A model generated the notes under the pieces. That model did no database searches and was not told the DNA's origin. It saw nothing but the letters and a program-made list of their open reading frames with translations. Positions 26,259-35,069 of a DNA stretch of 64,000 bases are shown here, in pieces. This DNA comes from Flavobacterium bizetiae (GTDB taxonomy: Bacteria > Bacteroidota > Bacteroidia > Flavobacteriales > Flavobacteriaceae), in assembly GCF_902804475.1 (NCBI RefSeq), contig NZ_CADCSU010000083.1:1-64000 (forward strand). Direction: 5' to 3'. Each line of letters starts with the position of its first letter. The stretch's first letter is position 1. A program made the position numbers and the translations under genes.

Positions 26259-28508
26259 CTATAACTCGACATGAACGCTTTTCTTCATCAGTTCGTTCAT
26301 TCGTTTTTTATCTCCTACGACCCAGATAATATCGTTTTTTTCTAAAATCAAATGCGATTCCGGGTTTAAAATTCGATTACCATTTCTTTCAATTCCCACA
26401 ACAAGTCCGCCGGTTTTTTCTCTAAACTGACCCACTCTTTTTTGTATAAAATCATCAGTAGAAATTTCTAACTGGCGTAATACAATATCTGATTCTTGTG
26501 AGTTATTTGCCGCTTCAACTTCATTTTGCAAGTATTTGGTAAACTCTGTAATTTGCTCATCGGTACCAATAACACAAATTTCGTCACCGGGAAACAAACG
26601 TTCGTTTTTAGTCGGAATAGGAATTGTAATTTCACCACGACGAATAAAAGCAATATTGATTCCCATATTTTCACGAATGCGTAATTCTTCCAGAGTTTTT
26701 CCTGCAAGGTTAGATTCTTTACCAATATCAAAAATAGACATGTGACCATCCCAAGGCATTAAATTCGCATATCTTCGGTCGATTTTTTTGTTCTCGCGAT
26801 CGTTTAAATTCTTTAAAAAGTGAGTTTCAATTTTATGATATTGCTCGTTTAATTTCTTCGGAAACAATTGATATGCTCCAATAGCAATAATCAGGGCAAC
26901 AAACGCGACCAAAGGCGAGAAGAAGATATTCAGTAAAAATCCAACGAAAAATAAACCAAGGCTCATTCTAATCAAAATCAACATCAAAAGTGCGCCACGA
27001 TATTTCCGTTCTTCCCAAAGTTCTTCTACTTCGGCAACTTTTACACGTCGTAACGAAAGCGCCCATAAAAACGGAGCAATAACAACCAATGTAATTAACG
27101 CCGCCAAAGTATTACCAAAACGAGTATCAGCCACTAAAGGCGCTACAAATTTTGATGACGATAAAATAATCGCAATAATAATAATCGTATGCAATACAAT
27201 CTGAGTAATCGAAGCACGAAGCACAATTTGCCACGTACTGACAGATTTTATCGCTTGCGCATTTACACTGTATCTATTAATATTTTTAATCCATTTTTTA
27301 GGTAGTTTTTGTTCTAAATATCCAGAAAACGGATCAGAATATTTAATCAAAAACGGAGTCGTAAATGTCGTGATTGCAGACACGGCCACAATTATAGGAT
27401 ACAAAAAGTCACTCGTTACCTTAAGCGTCATACCAAGAGTCGCAATAATAAACGAGAATTCTCCAATTTGGGCTAAACTCATACCTGTTTGCACCGATTG
27501 TTTAAGAGGTTGCCCCGATAATAAAGCCCCAATAGATGAACTAAACGCTTTCCCAAAAATTGTCAATAATGTGATAAGAGCAACCGGCAACATATAGGTA
27601 ACCAATGTTTCCGGATTAATCAACATTCCTACAGATACAAAGAAAACCGCACCAAATAAATCTTTTACGGGCTGAATCAAGTGTTCGATTTTTTCGGCCT
27701 GAGTTGTTTCTGCAATAATAGAACCCATTATAAAAGCACCAAGAGCAGGCGAGAAGCCTACATTTGCCGCAAACATTACCATCATTAAACAAAGTGCTAA
27801 CGAAATAATAAGCAGCATTTCATCCGTTAAAAGATGTTTGGCTTTTTTCAGGATTGTTGGGATAATAAAAATTCCACCCAAAAACCATATGATCAAAAAG
27901 AACACTAATTTTAAAACCGATTGTAATAAGGCACCGCCCGAAACCTGATCGCTCACCGCAATTGTCGATAATAAAACCAACATCAAAATGGCCACAATAT
28001 CTTCAACAATTAAAGCGCCAAATACAATTCCGGCAAACTTTTTTCCCTTAACGCCCAGTTCATCAAACGCCCTGATAATAATCGTTGTTGATGAAATCGA
28101 AAGCGTGGCACCAAGAAAAATACTGTCCATTTTGCCCCAGCCCATCCATTGCCCGACACAATAACCTATTAGGGTCATGAATAAAATTTGCGTTATGGCG
28201 GTAATCGAGGAAGTTCCTCCAACTTTCATCAATTTCTTAAAACTAAATTCGAGCCCCAGACTAAATAATAAAAAGATCACCCCAATTTCAGCCCAAACCT
28301 CCACACTTTTCATGTCAGTTATCGAAGGGAAAAAATCAAAATGATTTCCAGCTAAAAATCCGGCAATTAGGTATCCTAATACCAGAGGCTGTTTCATTTT
28401 TTTAAATATCAAAACAGCAATTCCGGCGGTCATCAGGATTAATCCCAAGTCGCTTATAAGTGGTTGTAAGTGGTGTGTAGTCTCTGCTGCGGCGCTTAAG
28501 GCGATCAT
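26259..28508 (-). CDS. CPA2-family cation:proton antiporter with TrkA_C domains
   Basis: A 749-residue inner-membrane exchanger. Residues about 15-390 form a CPA2 (KefB/RosB-like) transport domain with the motif LFSLGLEFSFKKL and GIVFGALIVEDIVAI, followed by extra helices near 420-545. The C-terminal cytoplasmic part has two TrkA_C-like beta modules (NLAGKTLEELRIRENMGINIAFIRRGE and QKRVGQFREKTGGLVVGIERNG). These likely bind a nucleotide or other ligand and gate K+ or Na+/H+ exchange. No TrkA_N Rossmann domain is seen. Family clear; ion not certain. Confidence 0.87.
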   Translation of the reverse strand: MIALSAAAETTHHLQPLISDLGLILMTAGIAVLIFKKMKQPLVLGYLIAGFLAGNHFDFFPSITDMKSVEVWAEIGVIFLLFSLGLEFSFKKLMKVGGTSSITAITQILFMTLIGYCVGQWMGWGKMDSIFLGATLSISSTTIIIRAFDELGVKGKKFAGIVFGALIVEDIVAILMLVLLSTIAVSDQVSGGALLQSVLKLVFFLIIWFLGGIFIIPTILKKAKHLLTDEMLLIISLALCLMMVMFAANVGFSPALGAFIMGSIIAETTQAEKIEHLIQPVKDLFGAVFFVSVGMLINPETLVTYMLPVALITLLTIFGKAFSSSIGALLSGQPLKQSVQTGMSLAQIGEFSFIIATLGMTLKVTSDFLYPIIVAVSAITTFTTPFLIKYSDPFSGYLEQKLPKKWIKNINRYSVNAQAIKSVSTWQIVLRASITQIVLHTIIIIAIILSSSKFVAPLVADTRFGNTLAALITLVVIAPFLWALSLRRVKVAEVEELWEERKYRGALLMLILIRMSLGLFFVGFLLNIFFSPLVAFVALIIAIGAYQLFPKKLNEQYHKIETHFLKNLNDRENKKIDRRYANLMPWDGHMSIFDIGKESNLAGKTLEELRIRENMGINIAFIRRGEITIPIPTKNERLFPGDEICVIGTDEQITEFTKYLQNEVEAANNSQESDIVLRQLEISTDDFIQKRVGQFREKTGGLVVGIERNGNRILNPESHLILEKNDIIWVVGDKKRMNELMKKSVHVEL

Positions 28509-28527
28509 AAGTGGTATTTAGTATTAA

Positions 28528-28671
28528 GGAGCTAATCCAGCTTTCCATTTCAAGCTTTTGTTCAAAATGCCTATTTTTTTAAGCAGTTACAGGAGCTTCC
28601 GCTGGTCGCTCTGTCTCTGCAAAAAAATATGGCTTTTTTCTCAAAAGGCTTTTCATTTCAATCTGGGCTAG
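28528..28671. repeat. Intergenic repeat family A, copy 3
   Basis: Begins GGAGCTAATCCAGCTTTCC and ends ATCTGGGCTAG. The middle holds GGAGCTTCCGCTGGTCGCT and self-pairing AAAAGGCTTTTC words, as in the copy at 40704. Confidence 0.75.
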
Positions 28672-28687
28672 ATTCACGATTTTAAAT

Positions 28688-28721
28688 AAAAAAAGCTATC
28701 TCGATAAAGATAGCTTTTTTT
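28688..28721. terminator. Strong terminator after purB
   Basis: AAAAAAAGCTATCT pairs with AGATAGCTTTTTTT across a 6-base loop. It lies 22 bases past the purB stop on the minus strand. Confidence 0.85.
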
Positions 28722-28743
28722 GAGAAAATATTTTTAGTTTTCT

Positions 28744-30090
28744 TTAAATTCCTACGTAATTACTAGGAGTTATTGCCATTAATTCAGCTCTGACAGCGTC
28801 AGAAACTTCAAGAGTAGCAATAAAATTATGAATTGCTTTTTTGTCAATAGCTTCATTAGTTCTTGTCAAACCTTTCAACGCTTCATAAGGATTTGGATAA
28901 GCCTCACGACGTAAAATTGTCTGAATAGCTTCAGCCACAACAGCCCAGTTTTTTTCTAAATCTTCAGCAAATTTACCTTCATTCAAAAGTAATTTGTTTA
29001 AACCTTTTAGCGACGCTTCAAAAGCAATAATCGTATGACCAATTGGCACACCAATGTTACGTAAAACAGTACTATCAGTCAAATCACGTTGTAATCTTGA
29101 TACCGGTAATTTAGCTGCTAAATGCTCAAAAATAGCATTTGCAATTCCTAAGTTTCCTTCAGAATTTTCAAAATCAATAGGGTTTACTTTATGTGGCATA
29201 GCCGAAGATCCAATTTCTCCCGCTTTGATTTTTTGTTTAAAATAATCCATCGAAACATACGTCCAGATATCACGATCTAAATCGATAACAATAGTGTTGA
29301 TTCTTTTTAAAGCATCAAAAAATGCAGCAAAATGATCGTAATGCTCGATTTGAGTAGTTGGAAAAGAGTGGTGTAAACCAAGATCAGTTTCAACAAATTT
29401 ATTTCCAAATTGTTTCCAGTCGATTTGCGGATATGCAACATGATGCGCGTTGTAGTTTCCTGTAGCACCACCAAATTTAGCCGCAAACGGAATATTAAAT
29501 AACAAACGCATTTGTTCTTCAAGACGCTCTACAAATACCAAAATCTCTTTACCTAAACGAGTAGGAGAAGCCGGTTGTCCGTGCGTACGAGCCAACATCG
29601 GAATGTCTTTCCATTCTACGCTTAATTCTTTCAATTTAGAAATTAAAGAAATTAACGATGGCATATAAACCTGCTCAAACGCATCTTTTGTAGAAAGCGG
29701 AATCGCAGTATTATTAATGTCCTGAGAAGTTAAACCAAAGTGAATGAACTCTTTGTATTGAGATAAGCCTAGTTTTTCAAAAGCATCTTTGATAAAGTAT
29801 TCCACCGCTTTTACGTCGTGGTTGGTTACTTTCTCCGTTTCTTTTATCCAAAGAGCATCTTCAGTAGAGAAATTTTTGTAGATATCGCGTAAGCTGTCAA
29901 ATAAATTAGGATTTACATCTGCAAGTTGTGGCAAAGGAACTTCGCACAAAGCAATAAAATATTCAATTTCAACTAATACGCGGTATTTGATTAAAGCTTC
30001 TTCAGAGAAAAATGGCGCTAATGAAAGGGTTTTACTTCTATATCGTCCGTCGATTGGTGATATAGCATTCAATTCGTTTAAAGTAGTCAT
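28744..30090 (-). CDS. purB: Adenylosuccinate lyase
   Basis: A 448-residue enzyme of purine synthesis that splits SAICAR and adenylosuccinate, releasing fumarate. The fumarase/aspartase signature SSAMPHKVNPIDFEN is present, together with the opening LNAISPIDGRYRS, TSQDINNTA and TEKVTNHDVKAVEYF typical of the E. coli-like PurB group. The frame is open to 30117, but the ATG at 30090 follows a -7 box at 30115-30122 and gives the usual N terminus. Single-gene unit. Confidence 0.96.
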   Translation of the reverse strand: MTTLNELNAISPIDGRYRSKTLSLAPFFSEEALIKYRVLVEIEYFIALCEVPLPQLADVNPNLFDSLRDIYKNFSTEDALWIKETEKVTNHDVKAVEYFIKDAFEKLGLSQYKEFIHFGLTSQDINNTAIPLSTKDAFEQVYMPSLISLISKLKELSVEWKDIPMLARTHGQPASPTRLGKEILVFVERLEEQMRLLFNIPFAAKFGGATGNYNAHHVAYPQIDWKQFGNKFVETDLGLHHSFPTTQIEHYDHFAAFFDALKRINTIVIDLDRDIWTYVSMDYFKQKIKAGEIGSSAMPHKVNPIDFENSEGNLGIANAIFEHLAAKLPVSRLQRDLTDSTVLRNIGVPIGHTIIAFEASLKGLNKLLLNEGKFAEDLEKNWAVVAEAIQTILRREAYPNPYEALKGLTRTNEAIDKKAIHNFIATLEVSDAVRAELMAITPSNYVGI

Positions 30091-30114
30091 TGTTATGTTG
30101 TTTTTCGAAAGGCA

Positions 30115-30122
30115 CAAATATA
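30115..30122 (-). promoter_or_regulatory. Putative -7 box of purB
   Basis: TATATTTG on the minus strand matches TAnnTTTG; it lies 24 bases before the ATG at 30090 and overlaps the longer alternative start at 30117. Confidence 0.55.
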
Positions 30123-30179
30123 AGCTATTGTTAAAACTTCTGAAAATTACCGAAGAGTTATTATAGCAGAAACTAATAA

Positions 30180-30872
30180 TTAAATTATGGTTTTAAAAAT
30201 TTTATCCCAAAAGGTAAAATAGAAACCAAAATTATGAGATTCATTTTTATGATGGTCTGCATGAAACTTTGTTGTCGAGATCCATTTTGTCAAAAGACTT
30301 TTATACCAGAATTCCGGAAAAATATCCGTTTTTAAATGCCCAAATATTCCGTATAAAAGATTTAAAACCAAATAAATTATAATGCTGATAAAATTAAACT
30401 CAAATATAGTAATAGAAAACAGCCATATAATACCAAACCCAAAAGTTTCTACAGGATGAAGTACAAATAAGCTGTAAACACTTGTTTCGACATGCGTATG
30501 GTGAAGCTGATGAATAGGATAAAACCATTTTAACTGATGCACCAGATAATGAAAAACAAACATAAAAAAGTCCATTATAAAAATCAACAGCAAAGTATCC
30601 GATAATATCGATACAAGTGAGGTTGAAAAATCTATTTTGAGGATCTCATAATGGTACAATTCATATCCCAATAGCGTTATTAACGTATTACAAATAAGAG
30701 TCGACAAAATCCACTTTCGATCTGTTTTACTAAGTGTTGTATTTTCATATTCAATTATTTTTCCCAGCATTATAGAAAGAAACAGCAGGGCTGCATTTTC
30801 TGCCAGAAAGAAAATAAAGAGCGTAAATAAATTGAACTGAGATAATTGCTGCAGCCAGCTTTCGAATATCAT
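30180..30872 (-). CDS. Sterol desaturase/fatty acid hydroxylase family protein
   Basis: A 230-residue membrane-bound di-iron enzyme. About four to five helices and the histidine boxes HYLVH (near 108), HQLHHTH (near 122) and HADHHKNESHNFG (near 205) define the family. It would hydroxylate or desaturate a lipid chain. Its ATG overlaps the TGA of the sirtuin gene upstream (ATGA), so the two are translationally coupled. Substrate unknown. Confidence 0.85.
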   Translation of the reverse strand: MIFESWLQQLSQFNLFTLFIFFLAENAALLFLSIMLGKIIEYENTTLSKTDRKWILSTLICNTLITLLGYELYHYEILKIDFSTSLVSILSDTLLLIFIMDFFMFVFHYLVHQLKWFYPIHQLHHTHVETSVYSLFVLHPVETFGFGIIWLFSITIFEFNFISIIIYLVLNLLYGIFGHLKTDIFPEFWYKSLLTKWISTTKFHADHHKNESHNFGFYFTFWDKIFKTII

Positions 30873-31573
30873 GATATGTTTTCTATTTCAAATAATCTTT
30901 CTCTTAATTCCGCAACACCTTCAGAAGCAATTTTGGCAATCACTTCAACCTTGTTCTGAATATTCGGGATTGCAATAGGTTTAGGATCAATATAAAAAAC
31001 AGGCGTAATACTATAGGTATATGAGATTAATCCTGCCGCAGGATATACCTGCAATGACGTACCAATTACAGCAAAATAATCAGCAGTTTCTGTAATTTCA
31101 ATAGCTTCTTCAAGAGCCGGAACATCTTCGCCAAACCAAACAATGTGCGGACGTAATTGGTGCCCGTTTTCATCCAGATCGCCCGTGTACAAATCGTCTG
31201 TCCAATCCAGAATAAGATCGCGGTTTTGTATGCTTCGTACTTTGAGTAATTCTCCATGCAAATGCAAAACTTTTGTACTTCCGGCGCGTTCGTGCAAATC
31301 ATCTACATTCTGCGTAATAATATGCACATCAAAATCCTTTTCTAATTCGGCTAAAATATAATGTCCTAAATTAGGTTTCACTTCTTTCAGTTGTTGGCGT
31401 CTTTTATTATAAAAATCCAAAACCAATTCCTGATTTTTTCTCCAGCCTTCAGGAGTTGCTACTTCCATTACATCATGTCCTTCCCATAAACCATCGCTGT
31501 CCCGAAAAGTTTTAATACCACTTTCGGCACTTATTCCAGCTCCGGTTAAAACAACCAATTTCTTTTTCATCAT
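30869..31573 (-). CDS. Sirtuin-type NAD-dependent deacylase without cysteines
   Basis: A 234-residue class III sirtuin (CobB/SIRT5-like). NAD-binding motifs are GAGISAESGIKTFRDSDGLW, TQNVDDLHERAG and LHLHGE (catalytic His). The YNKR motif near residue 56 is the Tyr/Arg pair that favours succinyl-lysine. The four zinc-binding cysteines expected between LHGE and RPHIVWFGE are absent; the whole protein has no Cys. Start: ATG at 31573 preferred over TTG at 31579. It overlaps the next gene by four bases. Confidence 0.9.
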   Translation of the reverse strand: MMKKKLVVLTGAGISAESGIKTFRDSDGLWEGHDVMEVATPEGWRKNQELVLDFYNKRRQQLKEVKPNLGHYILAELEKDFDVHIITQNVDDLHERAGSTKVLHLHGELLKVRSIQNRDLILDWTDDLYTGDLDENGHQLRPHIVWFGEDVPALEEAIEITETADYFAVIGTSLQVYPAAGLISYTYSITPVFYIDPKPIAIPNIQNKVEVIAKIASEGVAELRERLFEIENIS

Positions 31574-31855
31574 ATTCAAATTAAAAAGATAAAAATAGGG
31601 AATAAAAGAATGAAAGCCTAGACTTTGTGCCCTTAGCCATTAGATATTACTAGAAAATAAGAAGGTGAATAAATTTAGCCCACCTACAGCACGTAGACGA
31701 ATATCAAATCTAAATTACTATCAATATTATACACCTAACAAAACACATTTTTACTTTTTATTTTTTGCCGATAGTAAAAAAAGGTAATTATACTTATTGT
31801 AAGGGTCTTACAAAATGTCTACTTTTATTTTGAAGTAAACCAAAACAAATTTTCA

Positions 31856-32377
31856 ATGATTTTAATACAATTTACCGGTTTGTCAGGTTCAGGTAAAACA
31901 ACATTAGCCGAAAATGTTCGCCATTTGCTAATGGATAAAAGTTATAAAGTCGAAATAATTGATGGAGATGTTTACCGCCAAACGATTTGCAAGGATTTGG
32001 GATTTTCTAAAGAAGACCGATGCGAAAATATAAGACGTTTGTTTCAGGTGGGACAAAATTTTGTTGCAGAGGACGCCATTGTTTTAATGTCGGTTATTAA
32101 TCCTTACGAGAATCTGAGAAATGAATTAAGAACGTATGAATTTGTTCGAACTGTATATTTAGATTGTTCGATACCCAACCTTATCAAAAGAGACCCAAAA
32201 GGATTGTATAAAAAAGCTTTATTACCCAGTCATGACCCTGACAAAATAAATAATTTTACAGGTATAAGCGATGTTTTTGAGGTGCCATCCAGTGCAGATT
32301 TAGTTTTAAAAACTGATTTTGAAACTGTTTCTTTTTCAACCCATAAATTGTATAATTTTATAATAGACAATATCTGA
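31856..32377 (+). CDS. Adenylylsulfate (APS) kinase-like protein
   Basis: A 173-residue P-loop kinase of the CysC family, which phosphorylates APS to PAPS. P-loop GLSGSGKT (8-15), DGD (36-38), LGFSKEDRCENIRR (48-61), RDPKGLYKK (112-120) and NFTGI (133-137) are all in place. The usual Ser of the SxISPY motif is Asn here (VINPYE, N82). It is the first gene of a three-gene unit with a beta-hydroxylase-like and a sulfotransferase-like gene, which suggests that it supplies PAPS to the latter. No cysD/cysN lies nearby. A kinase of another substrate is possible. Confidence 0.85.
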   Translation: MILIQFTGLSGSGKTTLAENVRHLLMDKSYKVEIIDGDVYRQTICKDLGFSKEDRCENIRRLFQVGQNFVAEDAIVLMSVINPYENLRNELRTYEFVRTVYLDCSIPNLIKRDPKGLYKKALLPSHDPDKINNFTGISDVFEVPSSADLVLKTDFETVSFSTHKLYNFIIDNI

Positions 32378-32404
32378 TTTCGAGTAATTTAATCCTTAAA
32401 ACGT

Positions 32405-33088
32405 ATGAATCCTTCTTCGAGTAAACTTCCTGTTTCTTTTTCTATAGACAGATTACAAAATGACCTTGTTGTATGCGAGAATGATTTGTGGACACCACAT
32501 TTTAATACCTACAGATACGAAGGAAACTGGACCAGTATTTCTTTACGATCGCAATCTGGTTTGGCTGATGATATTTTGTCTTTTCCAAATGCAGCCTATA
32601 AAAATACCAGCTTATTAGATCGCTGCGAATATTTTAAAGAAATTATGGATTGGTTTCAATGCGAAAAAGAAGCCGTGAGATTACTTCGATTAGATCCTAA
32701 AAGCGAAATTAAAGAGCATGTAGATAATGATACATCGTATGAAGATGGATTTTTTAGAATTCACATACCGATTATAACGAATGATGATGTATTTTTTTAC
32801 GTCGATAAAAAGCGTGTTCCTATGCAAATGGGAGAATGTTGGTATGCCAATTTTCAGCTTCCGCATAGTGTCGAGAATAAAAGTGCTGAACCCCGAATTC
32901 ATTTTACACTTGATTGTATTCGAAACGATTGGTCTGACGAATTGTTTACAAAAATGGGTTTTGATATTAATGAATCATCCCAAAATAAACAATATTCAGA
33001 TGAGATGAAACAGCAAATTATTGCTGAACTTTCCCGAAATCCATCAGAAGCAGGGGATAAAATTATTGCAAATTTACAATCGAAATAA
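32405..33088 (+). CDS. Aspartyl/asparaginyl beta-hydroxylase-like protein
   Basis: A 227-residue 2-oxoglutarate/Fe(II) dioxygenase of the AspH family. The iron ligands appear as HVD (H105, D107) and H154 in QLPHSVENKS; R164 in PRIHFTLDC would hold 2-oxoglutarate, and FRIHIPIIT precedes. Cytoplasmic, no signal peptide. It hydroxylates an Asp/Asn side chain or a small amino-acid-like substrate. It starts 27 bases after the APS-kinase-like gene and ends 4 bases before the sulfotransferase-like gene. The C-terminal 40 residues are helical and may bind a partner. Confidence 0.85.
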   Translation: MNPSSSKLPVSFSIDRLQNDLVVCENDLWTPHFNTYRYEGNWTSISLRSQSGLADDILSFPNAAYKNTSLLDRCEYFKEIMDWFQCEKEAVRLLRLDPKSEIKEHVDNDTSYEDGFFRIHIPIITNDDVFFYVDKKRVPMQMGECWYANFQLPHSVENKSAEPRIHFTLDCIRNDWSDELFTKMGFDINESSQNKQYSDEMKQQIIAELSRNPSEAGDKIIANLQSK

Positions 33089-33092
33089 AATC

Positions 33093-34052
33093 ATGGAAAA
33101 CACACATCATCCACTTTTTAATTGGATTCCTGTTAAGTTAATCGAAAAAGATAACGAGATTTATTTTGAATGGATTTATTTGGGAGATCTAAAATATGCT
33201 GATCCTTTTTTTGATGAAACGATTGCAAAATGCAAAAGTCACGCTTTTAATTCGAAATCATTTAAGGTAGTAAGTAGCGTAGAAAATCTTATAGAATGGT
33301 CTGATGAGTTAATTTCGGTTGATTTAAAATCATTGGTTTTTCATGTTTCAAGATGTGGTTCTACTATGTTGAGCCAATCTTTAGCTTCGTCTTCAGAAAA
33401 TATAATGGTTTCTGAAGCACCACTTATTGATCAAATTTTAAGAAGGGATCTTTTTAATGATGATAAAAAAAGTGTACTGATAAAGTCTGTACTAAAATTA
33501 TTGGGTCAAAAAAGATTTCCGGAGCAGCAACATTTAATTGTAAAATTGGATGCGTGGCATATTTTTAAAGCTTCGTATTTAAGATCACTTTTTCCTGAAA
33601 TTCCATTTGGTTTACTTTATAGAAACCCAACAGAAGTTTTAAAATCGCATCAGAAAATGGCGGGAATGCACATGGTTCCTCATGTATTGCCTTCGATTAT
33701 TTTTGGAATTTCGGCTAAAGAAATCAATGAAATTAGTTTTGAGCAATACGGCGGATTAGTTCTGGAGAAATATTTTCAGGGATTTCTGGATTTTTATAAA
33801 AGAGATACCAACGTGGTAATGCTTAATTATAATGAAGGAATGAAAGCCGTTCTGGAGAAATTTATATCGTTTATAAAAGTTGATTATGCTGATGATGCAT
33901 TAGAAAAAATTTATGATCGTTTAAAAAGACATTCAAAAAACCAAAGTGTCGTTTTTACCGGAGATCAGTTTAAGGAAGAAGCGTTGCAAATTGATTTTTC
34001 GAGATTGGATGTTTTGCATAAAAAACTGAATGATAGTGTAGTTGCCTATTAA
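33093..34052 (+). CDS. PAPS-dependent sulfotransferase-like protein
   Basis: A 319-residue protein from the ATG at 33093 (the frame is open to 33021, inside the previous gene). The 5'-phosphosulfate loop reads FHVSRCGSTMLSQSLA (83-98), and the 3'-phosphate-binding part is LLYRNPTEVLKSH (R177, S185). These are the two PAPS-site signatures of sulfotransferases. It has no signal or membrane segment, so it acts in the cytoplasm. Its acceptor is unknown; the neighbouring hydroxylase suggests a hydroxylated amino-acid or peptide. The first 80 residues do not match known sulfotransferases in my reading and may recognise the substrate. Confidence 0.82.
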   Translation: MENTHHPLFNWIPVKLIEKDNEIYFEWIYLGDLKYADPFFDETIAKCKSHAFNSKSFKVVSSVENLIEWSDELISVDLKSLVFHVSRCGSTMLSQSLASSSENIMVSEAPLIDQILRRDLFNDDKKSVLIKSVLKLLGQKRFPEQQHLIVKLDAWHIFKASYLRSLFPEIPFGLLYRNPTEVLKSHQKMAGMHMVPHVLPSIIFGISAKEINEISFEQYGGLVLEKYFQGFLDFYKRDTNVVMLNYNEGMKAVLEKFISFIKVDYADDALEKIYDRLKRHSKNQSVVFTGDQFKEEALQIDFSRLDVLHKKLNDSVVAY

Positions 34053-34099
34053 GATTGTTGAAAATTGAGGTGAAATTTCTTTCTGTTTTAATTATGGTG

Positions 34100-34107
34100 T
34101 ATTTTTG
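34100..34107 (+). promoter_or_regulatory. Putative -7 box of the TrmH-type gene
   Basis: TATTTTTG followed by C matches TAnnTTTG, 17 bases before the start codon. It separates this gene from the cassette upstream. Confidence 0.55.
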
Positions 34108-34124
34108 CGGCAAACAGAAATAAA

Positions 34125-34787
34125 ATGATTGATTTAGATTACCTCGCTTTCCTTGAAAATATACTAACAGATAATCGTAAAGAAAAATTCTTAAAAGTAC
34201 TCGGAAATCGTACAAAGCATTTTACAGTTGTTGTAGAAGATGTTTTTCAGATGCACAATACAAGTGCCGTTATGCGTAGTTGTGAAGTTTTTGGAATTCA
34301 GGAATTAAATGTTATCGAACAACGTTACGGGAAAAAGATCGATAAAGAAATTGCAATGGGTGCTCAAAAATGGGTAGACATTAATCAGTTCGATTCTGTA
34401 ACGAATTGTATTTCGACATTAAAAGATCAGGGATATCAAATTATTGCCACAACGCCTCATGAGAATGATTGTTTGCTGGAAGATTTTGACATTACAAAAC
34501 CAAGTGCTTTATTTTTTGGAACAGAAAGAGACGGATTATCCGAAGAAATTCTGGAAAAAGCCGATGGTTTTCTTAAAATACCAATGGTAGGTTTTACAGA
34601 GAGTCTGAATATCTCTGTTTCTGCAGCCATCATCATTCAAAACTTAACCAACAGATTACAAAAATCAGATATCAACTGGCATTTATCCGAAGAAGAAATT
34701 CTGGAGAAATGTTTGGCATGGGCTAAAAATTCGATTAAAGATATTAAACGAATTGAAGCGCGTTATTTCGAAGATAATCCGAGATAA
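34125..34787 (+). CDS. TrmH/SpoU-family tRNA 2'-O-methyltransferase
   Basis: A 220-residue SPOUT-class enzyme. Motif 1 is NTSAVMRSCEVFGIQELNVIE, motif 2 is LFFGTERDGLSEEIL, and motif 3 is IPMVGFTESLNISVSAAIII. The chain closely follows TrmH (tRNA Gm18 methyltransferase), including KEIAMGAQKWVDI. The SPOUT knot at the C terminus binds AdoMet. It is a separate unit from the cassette before it. Confidence 0.9.
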   Translation: MIDLDYLAFLENILTDNRKEKFLKVLGNRTKHFTVVVEDVFQMHNTSAVMRSCEVFGIQELNVIEQRYGKKIDKEIAMGAQKWVDINQFDSVTNCISTLKDQGYQIIATTPHENDCLLEDFDITKPSALFFGTERDGLSEEILEKADGFLKIPMVGFTESLNISVSAAIIIQNLTNRLQKSDINWHLSEEEILEKCLAWAKNSIKDIKRIEARYFEDNPR

Positions 34788-34861
34788 AGTTACTATAAGT
34801 CCCTAAGGAAAAAAACTTGTACCAGACAAGCTGATAGTAATTATAAATTTAATCTCGCAAT

Positions 34862-34877
34862 CCCGATAGCTATCGGG
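34862..34877. repeat. Palindrome CCCGATAGCTATCGGG
   Basis: Perfect 16-base palindrome, identical to those at 15287, 15476 and 62044. It follows a region with TTTAATCTCGCAAT and leads into GCGCAAAG words. Confidence 0.75.
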
Positions 34878-34906
34878 AGCGAAGGCGCAAAGTTTTTCTC
34901 ATTTTA

Positions 34907-35006
34907 TGTCATTTCGAGGTACGAGAAATCTTCGCAAGAAACTCCTTAACGAGATTCCAAGCTTTGTAGAGCGTCTAACGGAGATTTCTCGTGCCTCGAA
35001 ATGACA
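34907..35006. repeat. Long inverted repeat with 25-base arms
   Basis: TGTCATTTCGAGGTACGAG and the next six bases (34907-34931) pair with 34982-35006 with a single mismatch, across 50 bases. It lies between two convergent genes and could fold into a strong hairpin on either transcript. Confidence 0.8.
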
Positions 35007-35069
35007 AACTAAAGGTCTAATTATTGACTTTTAAAAAAACTTTGCGCTTCTGCGCCTTTGCGAGATTTT

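Noticed and set aside
33021..33092. Longer N terminus for the sulfotransferase-like gene
   Set aside because: It would overlap the hydroxylase gene by 68 bases; the ATG at 33093 directly follows that gene's stop.
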